DNA from: CAYWBU01 sp942491525
GTDB taxonomy: Bacteria; Desulfobacterota; Desulfomonilia; UBA1062
Length of the DNA stretch: 64,000 nt
Assembly: GCA_942491525.1 (NCBI GenBank)
Contig: CALOBW010000056.1
Coordinates: 1 to 64,000 of the forward strand
Direction: 5' to 3'
Within the stretch, counting starts at the first letter, position 1. Each line of letters starts with the position of its first letter. Under the pieces are notes generated by a model that ran no database searches, was not told where the DNA came from, and saw nothing but the letters and a program-made list of their open reading frames with translations. The position numbers and the translations under genes were made by a program. Of the stretch, positions 16,750-26,327 are shown one piece after another.

Positions 16750-17642
16750 TGCAGAATCATCGCGACTTACTGACCATCAATGATCTGTCCGAGCGGGAAG
16801 TTCGGCAGATCCTGGCCCGTGCCGCAACTTTTAAAACCGGCAATGTTGATAAATCATTGGCCGACAAGGCGATAGTTTTCGTTTTTGAGAAGGCCTCCAC
16901 CAGAACCCGTATCGGTTTTGAGGTCGGCGTGGCCCGCCTGGGCGCTCATCCGGTGGTGCTGGACACCGCCAGCTCCCAGATCGCCCGCGGCGAGCCCTTG
17001 AAGGACACCGCCCGCATTCTGGCCGGCTACTGCGACGGCATCATCATGCGCACCTTCGGCCATGAGCGGATCGAGGAGATGGCCCACTGGTCAGAGGTGC
17101 CGGTGATCAATGCCCTGACCGATCTGGTGCATCCCTGCCAGGTGCTCTCGGACTGCTTCACCCTGCAGGAGAACTTCGGCGACCTGGCGGGCAGGAAGAT
17201 TGCCTGGATCGGCGACGGCAACAATATGGCCCACTCCTGGATCAATGCCGCCGGCAAACTTGGTTTTGAGCTGGTGCTGGCCTGCCCCGAGGGCTATGAT
17301 CCGGATGCTGATATTCTGGCGGCCGTGCCGTCATGCCGGGTTGTCCGCAATATCGATGAAGCCGTCAAGGGCGCCATTGCCGTCAATACCGATGTCTGGG
17401 CCAGCATGGGCCAGGAGGATGACGCCGCCAAGCGCATCAAGGCTTTTGACGGTTATCAGATCAACAGCCAGGTCATGCAGCTGGCCGCGCCCGAGGCCGT
17501 CTTCATGCACTGCCTGCCCGCCCACCGCGAGGAGGAGGTCACCGCAGAGGTCCTCGAGGGCCGGCAGTCGGTGGTCTGGGAGCAGGCCAGAAACAGACTA
17601 TTCGTACAGGAAGCCATTATGGAATTCCTGATTAAAGATTAA
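16749..17642 (+). CDS. argF: Ornithine carbamoyltransferase
   Basis: 297 residues. The carbamoyl-phosphate loop is EKASTRTRIGFEVG (S-T-R-T-R) near residue 42. The phosphate/ornithine contacts HPCQVLSDCFTL, DGNNMAHSW and the HCLPAHR loop near residue 257 are all present, identifying an ornithine rather than aspartate transcarbamylase. It makes citrulline from ornithine and carbamoyl phosphate in the cytoplasm. The ATG at 16749 shares its A with the argD stop codon (TAATG), implying tight coupling. Confidence 0.97.
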   Translation: MQNHRDLLTINDLSEREVRQILARAATFKTGNVDKSLADKAIVFVFEKASTRTRIGFEVGVARLGAHPVVLDTASSQIARGEPLKDTARILAGYCDGIIMRTFGHERIEEMAHWSEVPVINALTDLVHPCQVLSDCFTLQENFGDLAGRKIAWIGDGNNMAHSWINAAGKLGFELVLACPEGYDPDADILAAVPSCRVVRNIDEAVKGAIAVNTDVWASMGQEDDAAKRIKAFDGYQINSQVMQLAAPEAVFMHCLPAHREEEVTAEVLEGRQSVVWEQARNRLFVQEAIMEFLIKD

Positions 17643-17662
17643 GTAGAGGTAAGGAGAAACAT

Positions 17663-18868
17663 ATGAGCAAGAAAAAGGTAGTGTTGGCGTATTCCGGTGG
17701 TCTTGACACCTCGGTTATCTTGAAGTGGCTGCAGGATGAGCTCGGTTATGAGGTTATCTGCTATGCGGCTGATGTGGGCCAGGCCGAAGAGCTGGATGGT
17801 CTGGAGGAGAAGGCCCTCAAGACCGGCGCCACCAAGATCTTTATTGATGATATCCGCGAGGAGTTTGTGCGCGACTATGTCTACCCCGCCTTCCGCGCCG
17901 ATGTGGCCTATGAGGGTTCCTACCTGCTGGGCACCACCCTGGCCCGTCCGCTGATCGCCAAGCGCATGATCGACTTCGCCAGGCAGGAGGGCGCCGTGGC
18001 CGTGGCCCATGGTGCCACCGGCAAGGGCAACGACCAGGTTAGATTCGAGCTGACCTTCTGGTCATTGATGCCCGATGTTGAGGTTATCGCTCCCTGGAAG
18101 ATGGATGAGTGGAAGCTGACCTCGCGCGAGAAGATGATCGACTACGCTGAGCAGCACGGCATTCCGGTGCCGGTCAGCAAGAAGAAGCCCTACTCCATGG
18201 ACCGCAACCTGCTGCACATCAGCTTTGAGGGCGGCGTGCTGGAGGATCCGTGGTATGAGCCCGACGAGGATATGTTCGTGCTCTCGGTCAGCCCCGAGAA
18301 GGCTCCGGACCAGCCCGAAGATGTTGTGATCAGCTTTGTCAACGGTGACCCGGTTGCCGTCAACGGCGAAGAGCTCTCGCCGGCCAATCTGCTGGCCAAG
18401 CTCAATGAGCTGGGCGGCAAGCACGGCGTCGGCCGCGTCGACATCGTGGAGAACCGCTACGTGGGCATGAAGTCCCGCGGCGTCTACGAGACCCCCGGCG
18501 GCACCATCCTCAAGGTGGCCCACCGCGGCGTCGAGCAGCTGACCATGGACCGTGAGGTCATGCATATGCGCGACGAGCTGATGCCCAGATACGCCAAGAT
18601 GGTCTACAACGGCTACTGGTTCGCCCCCGAGCGCGAGGCGCTGCAGAAGCTGATCGATGAGACCCAGAAAGGTGTCACCGGCGAGGCCCGCGTCAAGCTC
18701 TACAAGGGCAGCTGCACCCTGACCGGCCGCCGAGCCGAGAAGTCGCTCTACAGCCCCGAGGTTGCCACCTTTGAGGATGACGAAGTTTACGACCAGAAGG
18801 ATGCCAAGGGCTTCATTCGCCTGAATGCCCTGCGCCTCAGAATGGGAGCGTTCAGAGATAATGAGTAA
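17663..18868 (+). CDS. argG: Argininosuccinate synthase
   Basis: 401 residues, the standard length of the type I enzyme. The ATP-binding P-loop AYSGGLDTSVILKWL is at residues 9-23, followed by AVAHGATGKGNDQVRFE near residue 112 and YSMDRNLLHIS near residue 175. It condenses citrulline and aspartate with ATP cleavage to AMP. It follows argF by 20 bases with its own AAGGAG site and overlaps argH by 8 bases. Confidence 0.97.
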   Translation: MSKKKVVLAYSGGLDTSVILKWLQDELGYEVICYAADVGQAEELDGLEEKALKTGATKIFIDDIREEFVRDYVYPAFRADVAYEGSYLLGTTLARPLIAKRMIDFARQEGAVAVAHGATGKGNDQVRFELTFWSLMPDVEVIAPWKMDEWKLTSREKMIDYAEQHGIPVPVSKKKPYSMDRNLLHISFEGGVLEDPWYEPDEDMFVLSVSPEKAPDQPEDVVISFVNGDPVAVNGEELSPANLLAKLNELGGKHGVGRVDIVENRYVGMKSRGVYETPGGTILKVAHRGVEQLTMDREVMHMRDELMPRYAKMVYNGYWFAPEREALQKLIDETQKGVTGEARVKLYKGSCTLTGRRAEKSLYSPEVATFEDDEVYDQKDAKGFIRLNALRLRMGAFRDNE

Positions 18869-20246
18869 GAAAATGTGGGGCGGCCGCTTCGCCGAAGGTA
18901 CCAGCTCAAATGTTGAGGCCTTCAGCGAGTCGGTCAGCATCGATTCCAGACTCTACGCCCAGGATATCCGCGGCAGCATTGCGCATGCGCGCATGCTGTC
19001 AGAGGTGGGTATTCTTAATGGTGATGAATTTAGCGCAATTGAGAAGGGCCTGAATGACATCCGGGCCGAAATTGAAGCCGGCAGCTTCGAGTTTGATGCG
19101 GCCCTTGAAGATGTGCACATGAACATCGAGGCCGAGCTCTCGAACCGCATCGGCGACGCCGGCAAGAAGCTGCATACGGCTAGATCCCGCAACGACCAGG
19201 TGGCCACCGACATGCGCCTCTATGTGCGCGATGAGGTCACAAGCATCATGGGCCAGCTCAAGGTTTTGCTGGGCGTTCTGGTGCAGAAGGCTGAGGAGTA
19301 CACGGAGATCATTGCTCCGGGTATGACCCATCTGCAGCACGCCCAGCCGGTGAGCTTCGGCCACCAGCTGCTGGCCTACTTTGAGATGTTCCTGCGCGAC
19401 TATCAGCGCCTCAGTGATGCATTGAAACGCATCAATATCTCGCCCCTGGGCTGCGCGGCCCTGGCCGGCACACCGCACGCAATCGACCGTCACATGACGG
19501 CTAAGGAGCTGGGCTTCAGCGAGCCGACCCGCAACTCCATTGACGGCGTCAGCGACCGTGACTTTGCCCTGGAGACCATCAGTGACTGCTCCATGATCAT
19601 GATGCACTTAAGCCGTTTGAGCGAGGAGATCATTATCTGGAACTGCTCCGAGTTCGCCTTTGTGGCGCTGCCGGATGCCTACTGCACCGGTTCATCCATC
19701 ATGCCCCAGAAGAAGAATCCGGATGTGGCCGAGCTGACTCGCGGCAAGGTCGGTCGGGTCTACGGTAATCTGATTAGTCTGCTGACCACCATGAAGGGGC
19801 TGCCGCTGGCCTACAACCGCGACATGCAGGAGGACAAGTATCCGGTGATCGACTCGCTGGACACTGTTCGGATCTGCCTGGATGTCATGAGTGGGCTGGT
19901 GGCCGGCATGCAGCTGCGTGAAGATAAGATAGAGGCCGTCCTCAAGGAGGGCTTCATCACCGCCACCGACGTGGCCGACTATCTGGTGCGCAAGGATGTG
20001 CCCTTTAGAGAGGCCCATCACATTGTGGGCAACATGGTGGGCGAACTGGCCAGTAAAAATATGCAGATTGACGAGCTGAGCCTGGCGGATTTCAAGAGGT
20101 TCTCAGACAAGATCGAGGCCGATATCCTGGATGTGGTCACGGTGGCCGGCTCCTGCGACAGCCGCAGAAGCTTTGGCGGCACCTCCCGCGAGCGCGTGCG
20201 CGAAGCGGTCAGGGCGGCCGCCGGAATCGTTGAGGGTCTGGCTTGA
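18861..20246 (+). CDS. argH: Argininosuccinate lyase
   Basis: 461 residues from the ATG at 18861 (MSKKMWGGRFAEGTS), chosen over an in-frame upstream start because WGGRF lies a few residues from the N-terminus in the family. The fumarase-superfamily signature GSSIMPQKKNPD and the segments ARSRNDQVATD and THLQHAQPVSFGHQ are present. It splits argininosuccinate to arginine and fumarate. The last bases of argG overlap its start, and the next gene begins within its stop codon. Confidence 0.97.
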   Translation: MSKKMWGGRFAEGTSSNVEAFSESVSIDSRLYAQDIRGSIAHARMLSEVGILNGDEFSAIEKGLNDIRAEIEAGSFEFDAALEDVHMNIEAELSNRIGDAGKKLHTARSRNDQVATDMRLYVRDEVTSIMGQLKVLLGVLVQKAEEYTEIIAPGMTHLQHAQPVSFGHQLLAYFEMFLRDYQRLSDALKRINISPLGCAALAGTPHAIDRHMTAKELGFSEPTRNSIDGVSDRDFALETISDCSMIMMHLSRLSEEIIIWNCSEFAFVALPDAYCTGSSIMPQKKNPDVAELTRGKVGRVYGNLISLLTTMKGLPLAYNRDMQEDKYPVIDSLDTVRICLDVMSGLVAGMQLREDKIEAVLKEGFITATDVADYLVRKDVPFREAHHIVGNMVGELASKNMQIDELSLADFKRFSDKIEADILDVVTVAGSCDSRRSFGGTSRERVREAVRAAAGIVEGLA

Positions 20247-20614
20247 AATTCAGGCTGACCCTGCTGCTTTGTCTGCTGCTGGCGTTAATTGGCTGCGGGC
20301 GCAAGCTGCCGCCGGAACCGGCCGTGAATGAGGATCCGCTTACAATTGAACGGGTCAGTTTCACAAAAAGCGGCGCCAAGGTGCGCGTTCGCGTCAATGC
20401 AGAAGTAAATGAGGTGATCCTGCTGGGCAAGGCCAAGGGCATCTGCCCGGCCTGCACCGATGATTTGGTCAGGATCGCTGCCGTAGAGATAGATGAAACC
20501 GGGGTTGTTACCCTGCTGGATGAGGCGCCCGCATCGACCTGTATGGTCTACCGGGCGGCCTTTGAGGCCGGCGACACCCTCTGGTTCAGTAATTTGAAAA
20601 TCAGTTGTAAGTAG
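20243..20614 (+). CDS. Small lipoprotein between argH and lysA, LptM-like N-terminus
   Basis: 123 residues with TTG start at 20243 overlapping the argH stop (TTGA). A short signal segment, LTLLLCLLLALIGC, ends in a lipobox cysteine followed by GRKLPPEP. That post-cysteine pattern resembles the small LptM (YifL) lipoproteins encoded next to lysA in gammaproteobacteria, but this protein is two to three times longer and has a C-terminal beta-rich part with a CPAC motif and further cysteines. The membrane location is well supported; the link to LptM is an inference from pattern and neighbourhood. Confidence 0.8.
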   Translation: MKFRLTLLLCLLLALIGCGRKLPPEPAVNEDPLTIERVSFTKSGAKVRVRVNAEVNEVILLGKAKGICPACTDDLVRIAAVEIDETGVVTLLDEAPASTCMVYRAAFEAGDTLWFSNLKISCK

Positions 20615-20628
20615 AAGAGGATGTAACT

Positions 20629-21885
20629 ATGAATGATTTTGTATACAAAGAGGGACAGTTGCACTGCGGTGATGTTGCTCTGGAAGAGATTGCAGCCGAG
20701 GTTGGCACGCCGTTTTACTGTTACAGTCTGCCGACCATCAAGCGCCATATCAAGGCCTTTGAAGATCCGCTTAAGGATATTGATCACCAGACCTGTTTCG
20801 CCATGAAGGCCAACTCCAGCAAGGCTGTGCTGGCCCTGATGGCTCAGGCAGGGCTTGGTGCCGATGTGGTTTCCGGCGGCGAGCTCTATCGCGCCATGCA
20901 GGCCGGCATCCCGGCCGAGCGCATCGTCTACTCCGGCGTGGGCAAGCGCATCGATGAGATCGATATGGCCCTGAGCGCGGGTATCATGATGTTCAACATC
21001 GAGAGTGAGCAGGAGCTGGAGGTCATCAACGAGCGCGCCGGAGAACTGGGCAAGAAGGCCAGAATCGCCATCCGCGTCAACCCCGACGTTGATCCCCAGA
21101 CCCATCCCTATATCTCCACCGGCCTCAAGGAGAACAAGTTCGGCATCGACATCGAGGGCGCCATTGTCCAGTATCTGCGTGCCAGCCAGATGGCCAACAT
21201 CGAGATTGTGGGCATCGACTGCCACATCGGTTCGCAGCTGACTAAGGTTTCGCCCTTTATCGCTGCGGTCGAGCGCCTCAAGGTTCTGATAGAGCGCCTG
21301 CGCGAAGAGAATATCAGCATCAAGTATCTTGATCTGGGCGGCGGCCTGGGCATCACCTACTCCGATGAGCAGCCCCCGCACCCCGGCGACTATCATAAAG
21401 CCATCATCGATGCCGTCGGCGATCTTGGATTGAAGCTGATCTTTGAGCCCGGCAGAGTTATCGTCGGCAATACCGGTGTGCTGGTGACCAAGGTCCACTA
21501 CCGCAAGGAGAGCGAGACCAAGAACTTCATCATTGTGGATGCCGGCATGAACGATCTGATGCGCCCCTCGCTCTACAGCGCCTTCCATGACATCAAGTCG
21601 GTCAAGATGAAGGCCGGTGATACCGAGCGCGCCGATGTGGTCGGCCCGATCTGCGAGACCGGCGATTTTCTGGCCAAGGACCGCGAACTGCCGATCTTCA
21701 GGCGCGGCGACCTGATGGCCGTCATGAGTGCCGGAGCCTATGGCTACAGCATGGCCTCAACCTACAACTCACGCCCCAAGCCGGCGGAAGTTTTGGTGGA
21801 TGGTCAAAACTATTATGTGATAACAAAAAGAGAAAGTTATGCAGATCTCGTGCGCTACGAAGAGGTGCCCGAGGTTTTGAAATAG
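20629..21885 (+). CDS. lysA: Diaminopimelate decarboxylase
   Basis: 418 residues, fold III PLP enzyme. FAMKANSSKAVL holds the PLP lysine, HIGSQLT the stacking histidine, and GGGLGITY the glycine-rich phosphate loop; ICETGDFLAKD near the C-terminus carries the active-site cysteine contributed across the dimer, and AYGYSMASTYNSRP follows. It decarboxylates meso-diaminopimelate to L-lysine, the last step of the pathway. It is followed at 9 bases by dapA. Confidence 0.97.
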   Translation: MNDFVYKEGQLHCGDVALEEIAAEVGTPFYCYSLPTIKRHIKAFEDPLKDIDHQTCFAMKANSSKAVLALMAQAGLGADVVSGGELYRAMQAGIPAERIVYSGVGKRIDEIDMALSAGIMMFNIESEQELEVINERAGELGKKARIAIRVNPDVDPQTHPYISTGLKENKFGIDIEGAIVQYLRASQMANIEIVGIDCHIGSQLTKVSPFIAAVERLKVLIERLREENISIKYLDLGGGLGITYSDEQPPHPGDYHKAIIDAVGDLGLKLIFEPGRVIVGNTGVLVTKVHYRKESETKNFIIVDAGMNDLMRPSLYSAFHDIKSVKMKAGDTERADVVGPICETGDFLAKDRELPIFRRGDLMAVMSAGAYGYSMASTYNSRPKPAEVLVDGQNYYVITKRESYADLVRYEEVPEVLK

Positions 21886-21894
21886 GAGGAAGAG

Positions 21895-22767
21895 ATGTTT
21901 TCAGGAGCAATTCCAGCCATTGTAACCCCGTTTAAGGATGGTCAGATCGATGAGGCCGCCTTCAGGGGTTTGATCCGCTTTCAGCTTGAGAACGGCGTCT
22001 CCGGCATCGTGCCCTGCGGCACCACCGGCGAGTCCGCCACCCTCACCCATGAGGAGCATGACCGCGTGATCGATATCTGTGTGGATGAGGTTGCCGGCCA
22101 GGTTCCGGTGATCGCCGGGGCCGGTTCCAACTCGACCGCCGAGGCCATCCGCCTGACCAGGCACGCCAAAGAGGCCGGTGCCGACGCCGCCCTGCTGATC
22201 ACACCCTACTACAACAAACCGACCCAGCAGGGTCTCTATGAGCACTACAAGGCGATCTCCGAGTCCTGCGACATTCCGCAGATCCTCTACAATGTGCCCG
22301 GCCGCACCGGTTGCAACATGAGTGTCGAGACCGTGATTGAACTCTCCAAATTAGATAATATTGTCGGCATCAAAGAGGCCAGCGGCGATCTGGTCAAGAG
22401 TTCGCTGATCGTGCGCGACACGGCCGATGACTTTGTGCTGCTCTCCGGCGAAGATGCCCTTAACCTGCCCCTGATGTGCGTGGGTGCTAAGGGTGCCATT
22501 TCGGTGACCGCCAATGTGCTGCCCAGGCAGATGTCAGACATGATGGCGGCCTGGTTCGATGGTAACCTCGAAGAGGCCCGCAGGCTGCACTTTGGCATGC
22601 TGGAGATGCATGACGTCATGTTCATCGAGACCAGCCCTATTCCGGTCAAGACCGCCCTGAGTCTGATGGGCATGATCAGGGCCGAGTTTAAGCTGCCGAT
22701 TACGCCCATGAGCGAGGACGGCCAGGTTAAGCTGACCGAAGTTCTCAAACATTATAACTGTATCTAA
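21895..22767 (+). CDS. dapA: 4-hydroxy-tetrahydrodipicolinate synthase
   Basis: 290 residues, TIM-barrel class I aldolase. Present are VPCGTTGESATLTHEEH (substrate carboxylate site), ITPYYNKPTQQGLYEHY with the catalytic tyrosine, YNVPGRTGCNM, and GIKEASGDL with the Schiff-base lysine. It condenses pyruvate with aspartate semialdehyde, committing carbon to DAP and lysine. AGGAGGAAGAG precedes the start. Confidence 0.97.
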   Translation: MFSGAIPAIVTPFKDGQIDEAAFRGLIRFQLENGVSGIVPCGTTGESATLTHEEHDRVIDICVDEVAGQVPVIAGAGSNSTAEAIRLTRHAKEAGADAALLITPYYNKPTQQGLYEHYKAISESCDIPQILYNVPGRTGCNMSVETVIELSKLDNIVGIKEASGDLVKSSLIVRDTADDFVLLSGEDALNLPLMCVGAKGAISVTANVLPRQMSDMMAAWFDGNLEEARRLHFGMLEMHDVMFIETSPIPVKTALSLMGMIRAEFKLPITPMSEDGQVKLTEVLKHYNCI

Positions 22768-22774
22768 GAAGACG

Positions 22775-22793
22775 GCGGGGGAATTTCCCCCGC
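22775..22793 (+). repeat. GC-rich hairpin between dapA and dapB
   Basis: GCGGGGG (22775-22781) and CCCCCGC (22787-22793) form a 7-bp stem around AATTT. No U-run follows, so it is more likely an mRNA-stability or processing element than a terminator. Confidence 0.4.
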
Positions 22794-22824
22794 ATCCCAC
22801 CCATAAAGATCCACGGAGGAGAAA

Positions 22825-23640
22825 ATGATAAAGGTTGGTGTTGTTGGTGTAGCGGGTCGCATGGGGTCCATGATCTCAAGCATGATTCTGGCGTCTGACA
22901 ATCTGGATATGGCGGGAGCCCTGGAGGCACCGGGCAGTCCTTTTGTGGGCCAGGATCTCAGTATGGCTCTGCGCTGCGGCAACCTTGACCTTATCATCAG
23001 CGATAAGCCCCAAGAGGCCTTCAGCGACAGCGACGTGATCATTGATTTTTCCATTCCGGCGGCAACCCTGACGCATGTTGAGTACGCCGCGGCCAACAAT
23101 AAGGCTATTGTGATCGGCACCACCGGGTTTACCGATGATGAGCGCGCTCAGATTGCGCTGGCCGCAAACACGGCCCGCATTGTGATGGCCCCCAATATGA
23201 GCATCGGCGTCAATGTGATGTTCAAGGTGGCGGCCATGCTGACGGAGCTGCTGGGTGAAGACTACGATATCGAGATTGTCGAGGCCCATCATAAGCACAA
23301 GAAGGATGCGCCGTCAGGTACGGCGGACGGCCTGGCGCGTGAGATTGCGGCGGCCCGCGGTGTCTCGCTGGCCGAGAAGGCCTGTTATGAGCGCTACGGC
23401 ATGATCGGGGCGCGCCCGGACGGGGAGATCGGCATCCAGACCCTGCGCGCCGGCGACATCATTGGCGACCATACGGTGCTCTTTGCCGGCAATTCAGAGC
23501 GCATTGAGCTCACCCATCGAGCCCACACCCGTGAAAATTTTGCCCGCGGCGCCCTCAGGGCGGCGGCCTGGTTGGTCAGCAAGGAGCCCGGCCTCTACAA
23601 CATGAAAGATGTGCTGGGCCTGAGTGATGAGGCTCGGTAG
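22825..23640 (+). CDS. dapB: 4-hydroxy-tetrahydrodipicolinate reductase
   Basis: 271 residues. The N-terminal Rossmann motif is VGVAGRMGSM, the cofactor loop is VIGTTGFTDDE, and the substrate domain contains EIVEAHHKHKKDAPSGTA, the family signature with the catalytic histidine and lysine. It uses NAD(P)H to reduce the DapA product. GGAGGA precedes the ATG. The next gene starts inside its last codons. Confidence 0.97.
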   Translation: MIKVGVVGVAGRMGSMISSMILASDNLDMAGALEAPGSPFVGQDLSMALRCGNLDLIISDKPQEAFSDSDVIIDFSIPAATLTHVEYAAANNKAIVIGTTGFTDDERAQIALAANTARIVMAPNMSIGVNVMFKVAAMLTELLGEDYDIEIVEAHHKHKKDAPSGTADGLAREIAAARGVSLAEKACYERYGMIGARPDGEIGIQTLRAGDIIGDHTVLFAGNSERIELTHRAHTRENFARGALRAAAWLVSKEPGLYNMKDVLGLSDEAR

Positions 23641-24367
23641 AGCCCGCGACCTTAATGGCCGCACGCTCTGGGTCAGCCCGGAGGGTGACGGCTTCAGGGA
23701 GATTGACCCCGAGAGTTGTGAGCTCGGGCCGCGCGTTGAAATAGAAAAGCTGCTGGCTCCGGTTGAGCCGGGTAAGATTGTGGCCATCGGCCTGAACTAC
23801 TCCGACCATGCCGCCGAGCTGGGCCTGGATCGGCCGGCTGAACCGGTAATTTTTCTGAAACCGTCCACTGCAGTCATCGGTCCCGATGACTTTATTGAAT
23901 ATCCGCAGATCTCTGAACGGGTGGACTTTGAGGCCGAACTGGCCATCGTGATCGGCCGCGACTGCCGTAGGGTCACGGCCGGTCAGGCTTCTGATTATAT
24001 CTGGGGCTATACCTGCCTGAATGATGTTACGGCGCGAGACCTGCAGTTTAAGGATGCCCAGTGGGCGCGGGCCAAGTCATTTGACACCTTCTGTCCGCTG
24101 GGGCCCTTCATTGAGACAGAGGTGGCGGATCCGGATAACCTGCTGGTCAGGTCCTATCTGAACGGGGAGTTGAAGCAGAGTTCCTCGACTGCGAATTTGA
24201 TCTTTGGAATTTTTGCTCTGGTAAGTTATATATCTGATATTATGACGCTTAAGCGTGGTGATGTGATTGCAACCGGGACGCCTGCCGGCATCGGTCCCAT
24301 GCAGCGCGGTGATCGCATCATGGTTGAAATTGAGGGTGTCGGTCAACTGGAGAACATTGTGCGATGA
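23627..24367 (+). CDS. Fumarylacetoacetate hydrolase family protein
   Basis: 246 residues from ATG 23627; a GTG three bases earlier is the alternative. The FAH fold is shown by IGLNYSDHAAELG, PVIFLKPSTAVIGP, the metal-binding glutamates in VDFEAELAIVIG, and RGDVIATGTPAGIGPMQRGD. Single-domain members include 5-oxopent-3-ene-1,2,5-tricarboxylate decarboxylases, oxaloacetate decarboxylases and acylpyruvate hydrolases. The exact substrate cannot be deduced. The start overlaps dapB and the end overlaps folK, so it is cotranscribed with lysine and folate genes. Confidence 0.9.
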   Translation: MRLGRARDLNGRTLWVSPEGDGFREIDPESCELGPRVEIEKLLAPVEPGKIVAIGLNYSDHAAELGLDRPAEPVIFLKPSTAVIGPDDFIEYPQISERVDFEAELAIVIGRDCRRVTAGQASDYIWGYTCLNDVTARDLQFKDAQWARAKSFDTFCPLGPFIETEVADPDNLLVRSYLNGELKQSSSTANLIFGIFALVSYISDIMTLKRGDVIATGTPAGIGPMQRGDRIMVEIEGVGQLENIVR

Positions 24368-24858
24368 ATGGATATCTCTCGTTAGGATCAAATCTGGGGC
24401 GGCGCGAACGCAATCTGAAATGGGCGCTGCATGAGCTGGAAAATCGCGGTGTAGAACTCATGGATGTCTCCAGTATCCATGAAACCAAGCCCTTTGACGT
24501 GGGCGAGTTCCAGGGACCCTATCTCAATCTGGCGGCGCGGATCAGCTGGGAAGGGGAGCCGCTGGAGCTGCTGGACCTCTGCCAGAACATTGAAAATGAT
24601 CTGGGCCGCAAGCGACCCTACCCAAACGCGCCGCGGACCATCGACATTGATATTCTGCTGCTGGATGAGTGCGCCATGGCCGCCGAGCGGCTCACGCTGC
24701 CCCACCCCGAGATGGAGCGCCGCGCCTTTGTAATCTATCCGCTTTCAGAGCTTCAGCCGGACTTGATCATGCCCTCGGGCAAAGATATTATGACGGTTAA
24801 GAAAGCCCTTAAAAGTGACGAGATACTGAGGGTATGGAAGCTGGAATGGAGATACTGA
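24364..24858 (+). CDS. folK: 2-amino-4-hydroxy-6-hydroxymethyldihydropteridine pyrophosphokinase
   Basis: 164 residues, standard HPPK length. SLGSNLGRRERNL is at the N-terminus, ETKPF at the pterin loop, and RPYPNAPRTIDIDILLLD is the family signature with the magnesium aspartates. It transfers pyrophosphate from ATP to hydroxymethyldihydropterin in folate synthesis. The ATG overlaps the preceding stop (ATGA), and the downstream kinase gene starts within its 3' end. Confidence 0.95.
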   Translation: MNGYLSLGSNLGRRERNLKWALHELENRGVELMDVSSIHETKPFDVGEFQGPYLNLAARISWEGEPLELLDLCQNIENDLGRKRPYPNAPRTIDIDILLLDECAMAAERLTLPHPEMERRAFVIYPLSELQPDLIMPSGKDIMTVKKALKSDEILRVWKLEWRY

Positions 24859-26327
24859 AACGTAAGGTCCTGATTGCCGAGGACAATCCCGTTGAAGCCG
24901 AACCGGTCAAAGCTTTTCTTGAAGAGGGTGGCTATACGGTGATCATCGCCACCGACGGCCAGGAGGCGGTGCGTCTTTTCAGGGAGCAGCATCCGGATCT
25001 GGTGCTGCTGGACTACATGATGCCCGGCATGGACGGCATCGGCGTGCTTAAGGCGATTAAATCCCTGGATCCGCTGGCCATCGTGCTGATAATTACCGGT
25101 CAGGGCACCGAAGATCTGGCGGTCAAGGCCATGAAGGCCGGGGCCTTTGACTATGTATCCAAGCCCATCGATTTTGACTTTTTGGCTCACACTGTTAATC
25201 AGCTGATCCATGACCATGATATCATGGTGGAAAATCAGCGGCTCAAAGATCGCGGCGACGCCTTTAAAGATTATCTGGTAACCCTCTCCGAAACCATGGG
25301 CGAGGCCCTGGTGACCACCGATGACCAGGGGCGCATGGTTTTTCTGAACTACCATGCCCGCGAGATCTGGGGCATTGAAGAGGAGAATCGGGGCAAGTAC
25401 ATCGATATCCTCTTTAACAACATCAGCAGCAATATCTTTCATGAGCTGCAGGGCCGCCTGTTGGCCGGCGCCGCGTCGCTGGAGGAGGAGTACTCGTTCA
25501 AGCGCCGCGACGGCTCGGTCTTTCACGGCCGCATGAACGCCTCCATGCTGCGCGGCGAGATGCATGCCGGCGGTATCGTCTTTGTGGTGCGGGATTTGAC
25601 CGAGGAGACCGAGATGCGCCGGCGCATGATTGATGCCGAAAAAATGGCCACCCTGGGCAAGGTGGTTGAGGGCGTGGCCCATGAGGTCCGCAACTCCATG
25701 ACATCACTGGGTGGATTTACCCGCCGGCTGCAGCTGTCCGGCGGGCTGGATGAGCATCAGAGCATGTATGTGGACTTCATTATCGATGATGTCAAGCGCC
25801 TGGAGGCCTCGGTCAAAGATATTGAGGAGTATGTCAACTACACCAAGATCCACCGGCCCCATTTCCAGCTGGCCAGTATCCAGCAGATTCTGGAGCGGGC
25901 TCTTGAGGAGCTCTTTCAGGACGGCCGCAGGAGCGGCATCCGGACCGAACTGGATGTGCCTGAGGACGCCCCTGAGATCTACGCCGATGCGGATTATCTG
26001 AAAGAGGCCTTTATCCATCTCTTTGAGAATGCCTGCGACGCCATGGCCGGCAAAGGGCTGCTGCGGGTCAGCGTGCACTGCAATGCAGAGTATCTCTATG
26101 TGGACGTGGTCGACACCGGCTGCGGTATTCCGCAGGAGGAGATCAAGGACATCTTCAACCCCTTCTACACCTCCAAGACGCGCGGCGCCGGAGTGGGGCT
26201 TACCAAGGTATTTATGATATCTGAAGAGCATGGTGGCTATGTGACGGCGCGCTCCAGCGACAAGGGAACCAGCATGCGGGTCTATCTCTCGCGCCGGCGC
26301 AACATTCTGGAGGGCAAGCTGCTGTGA
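24846..26327 (+). CDS. Receiver-PAS-histidine kinase hybrid
   Basis: About 493 residues from ATG 24846; an in-frame ATG at 24834 is possible but has a ribosome site almost touching it. Order: receiver (1-120; IAEDN, phospho-acceptor in LVLLDYMMPGMDG, SKPIDFDF), PAS (about 140-260; EALVTTDDQGRMVFLNYHA), HisKA with GVAHEVRNSMTSLGG, and HATPase with ENACDAMAGK, DTGCGIPQEE and GAGVGLTK. There is no membrane segment, so signals reach it through phosphorelay or the PAS pocket. Overlapping ends tie it to folK and to the transglycosylase gene. Confidence 0.9.
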   Translation: MEILKRKVLIAEDNPVEAEPVKAFLEEGGYTVIIATDGQEAVRLFREQHPDLVLLDYMMPGMDGIGVLKAIKSLDPLAIVLIITGQGTEDLAVKAMKAGAFDYVSKPIDFDFLAHTVNQLIHDHDIMVENQRLKDRGDAFKDYLVTLSETMGEALVTTDDQGRMVFLNYHAREIWGIEEENRGKYIDILFNNISSNIFHELQGRLLAGAASLEEEYSFKRRDGSVFHGRMNASMLRGEMHAGGIVFVVRDLTEETEMRRRMIDAEKMATLGKVVEGVAHEVRNSMTSLGGFTRRLQLSGGLDEHQSMYVDFIIDDVKRLEASVKDIEEYVNYTKIHRPHFQLASIQQILERALEELFQDGRRSGIRTELDVPEDAPEIYADADYLKEAFIHLFENACDAMAGKGLLRVSVHCNAEYLYVDVVDTGCGIPQEEIKDIFNPFYTSKTRGAGVGLTKVFMISEEHGGYVTARSSDKGTSMRVYLSRRRNILEGKLL

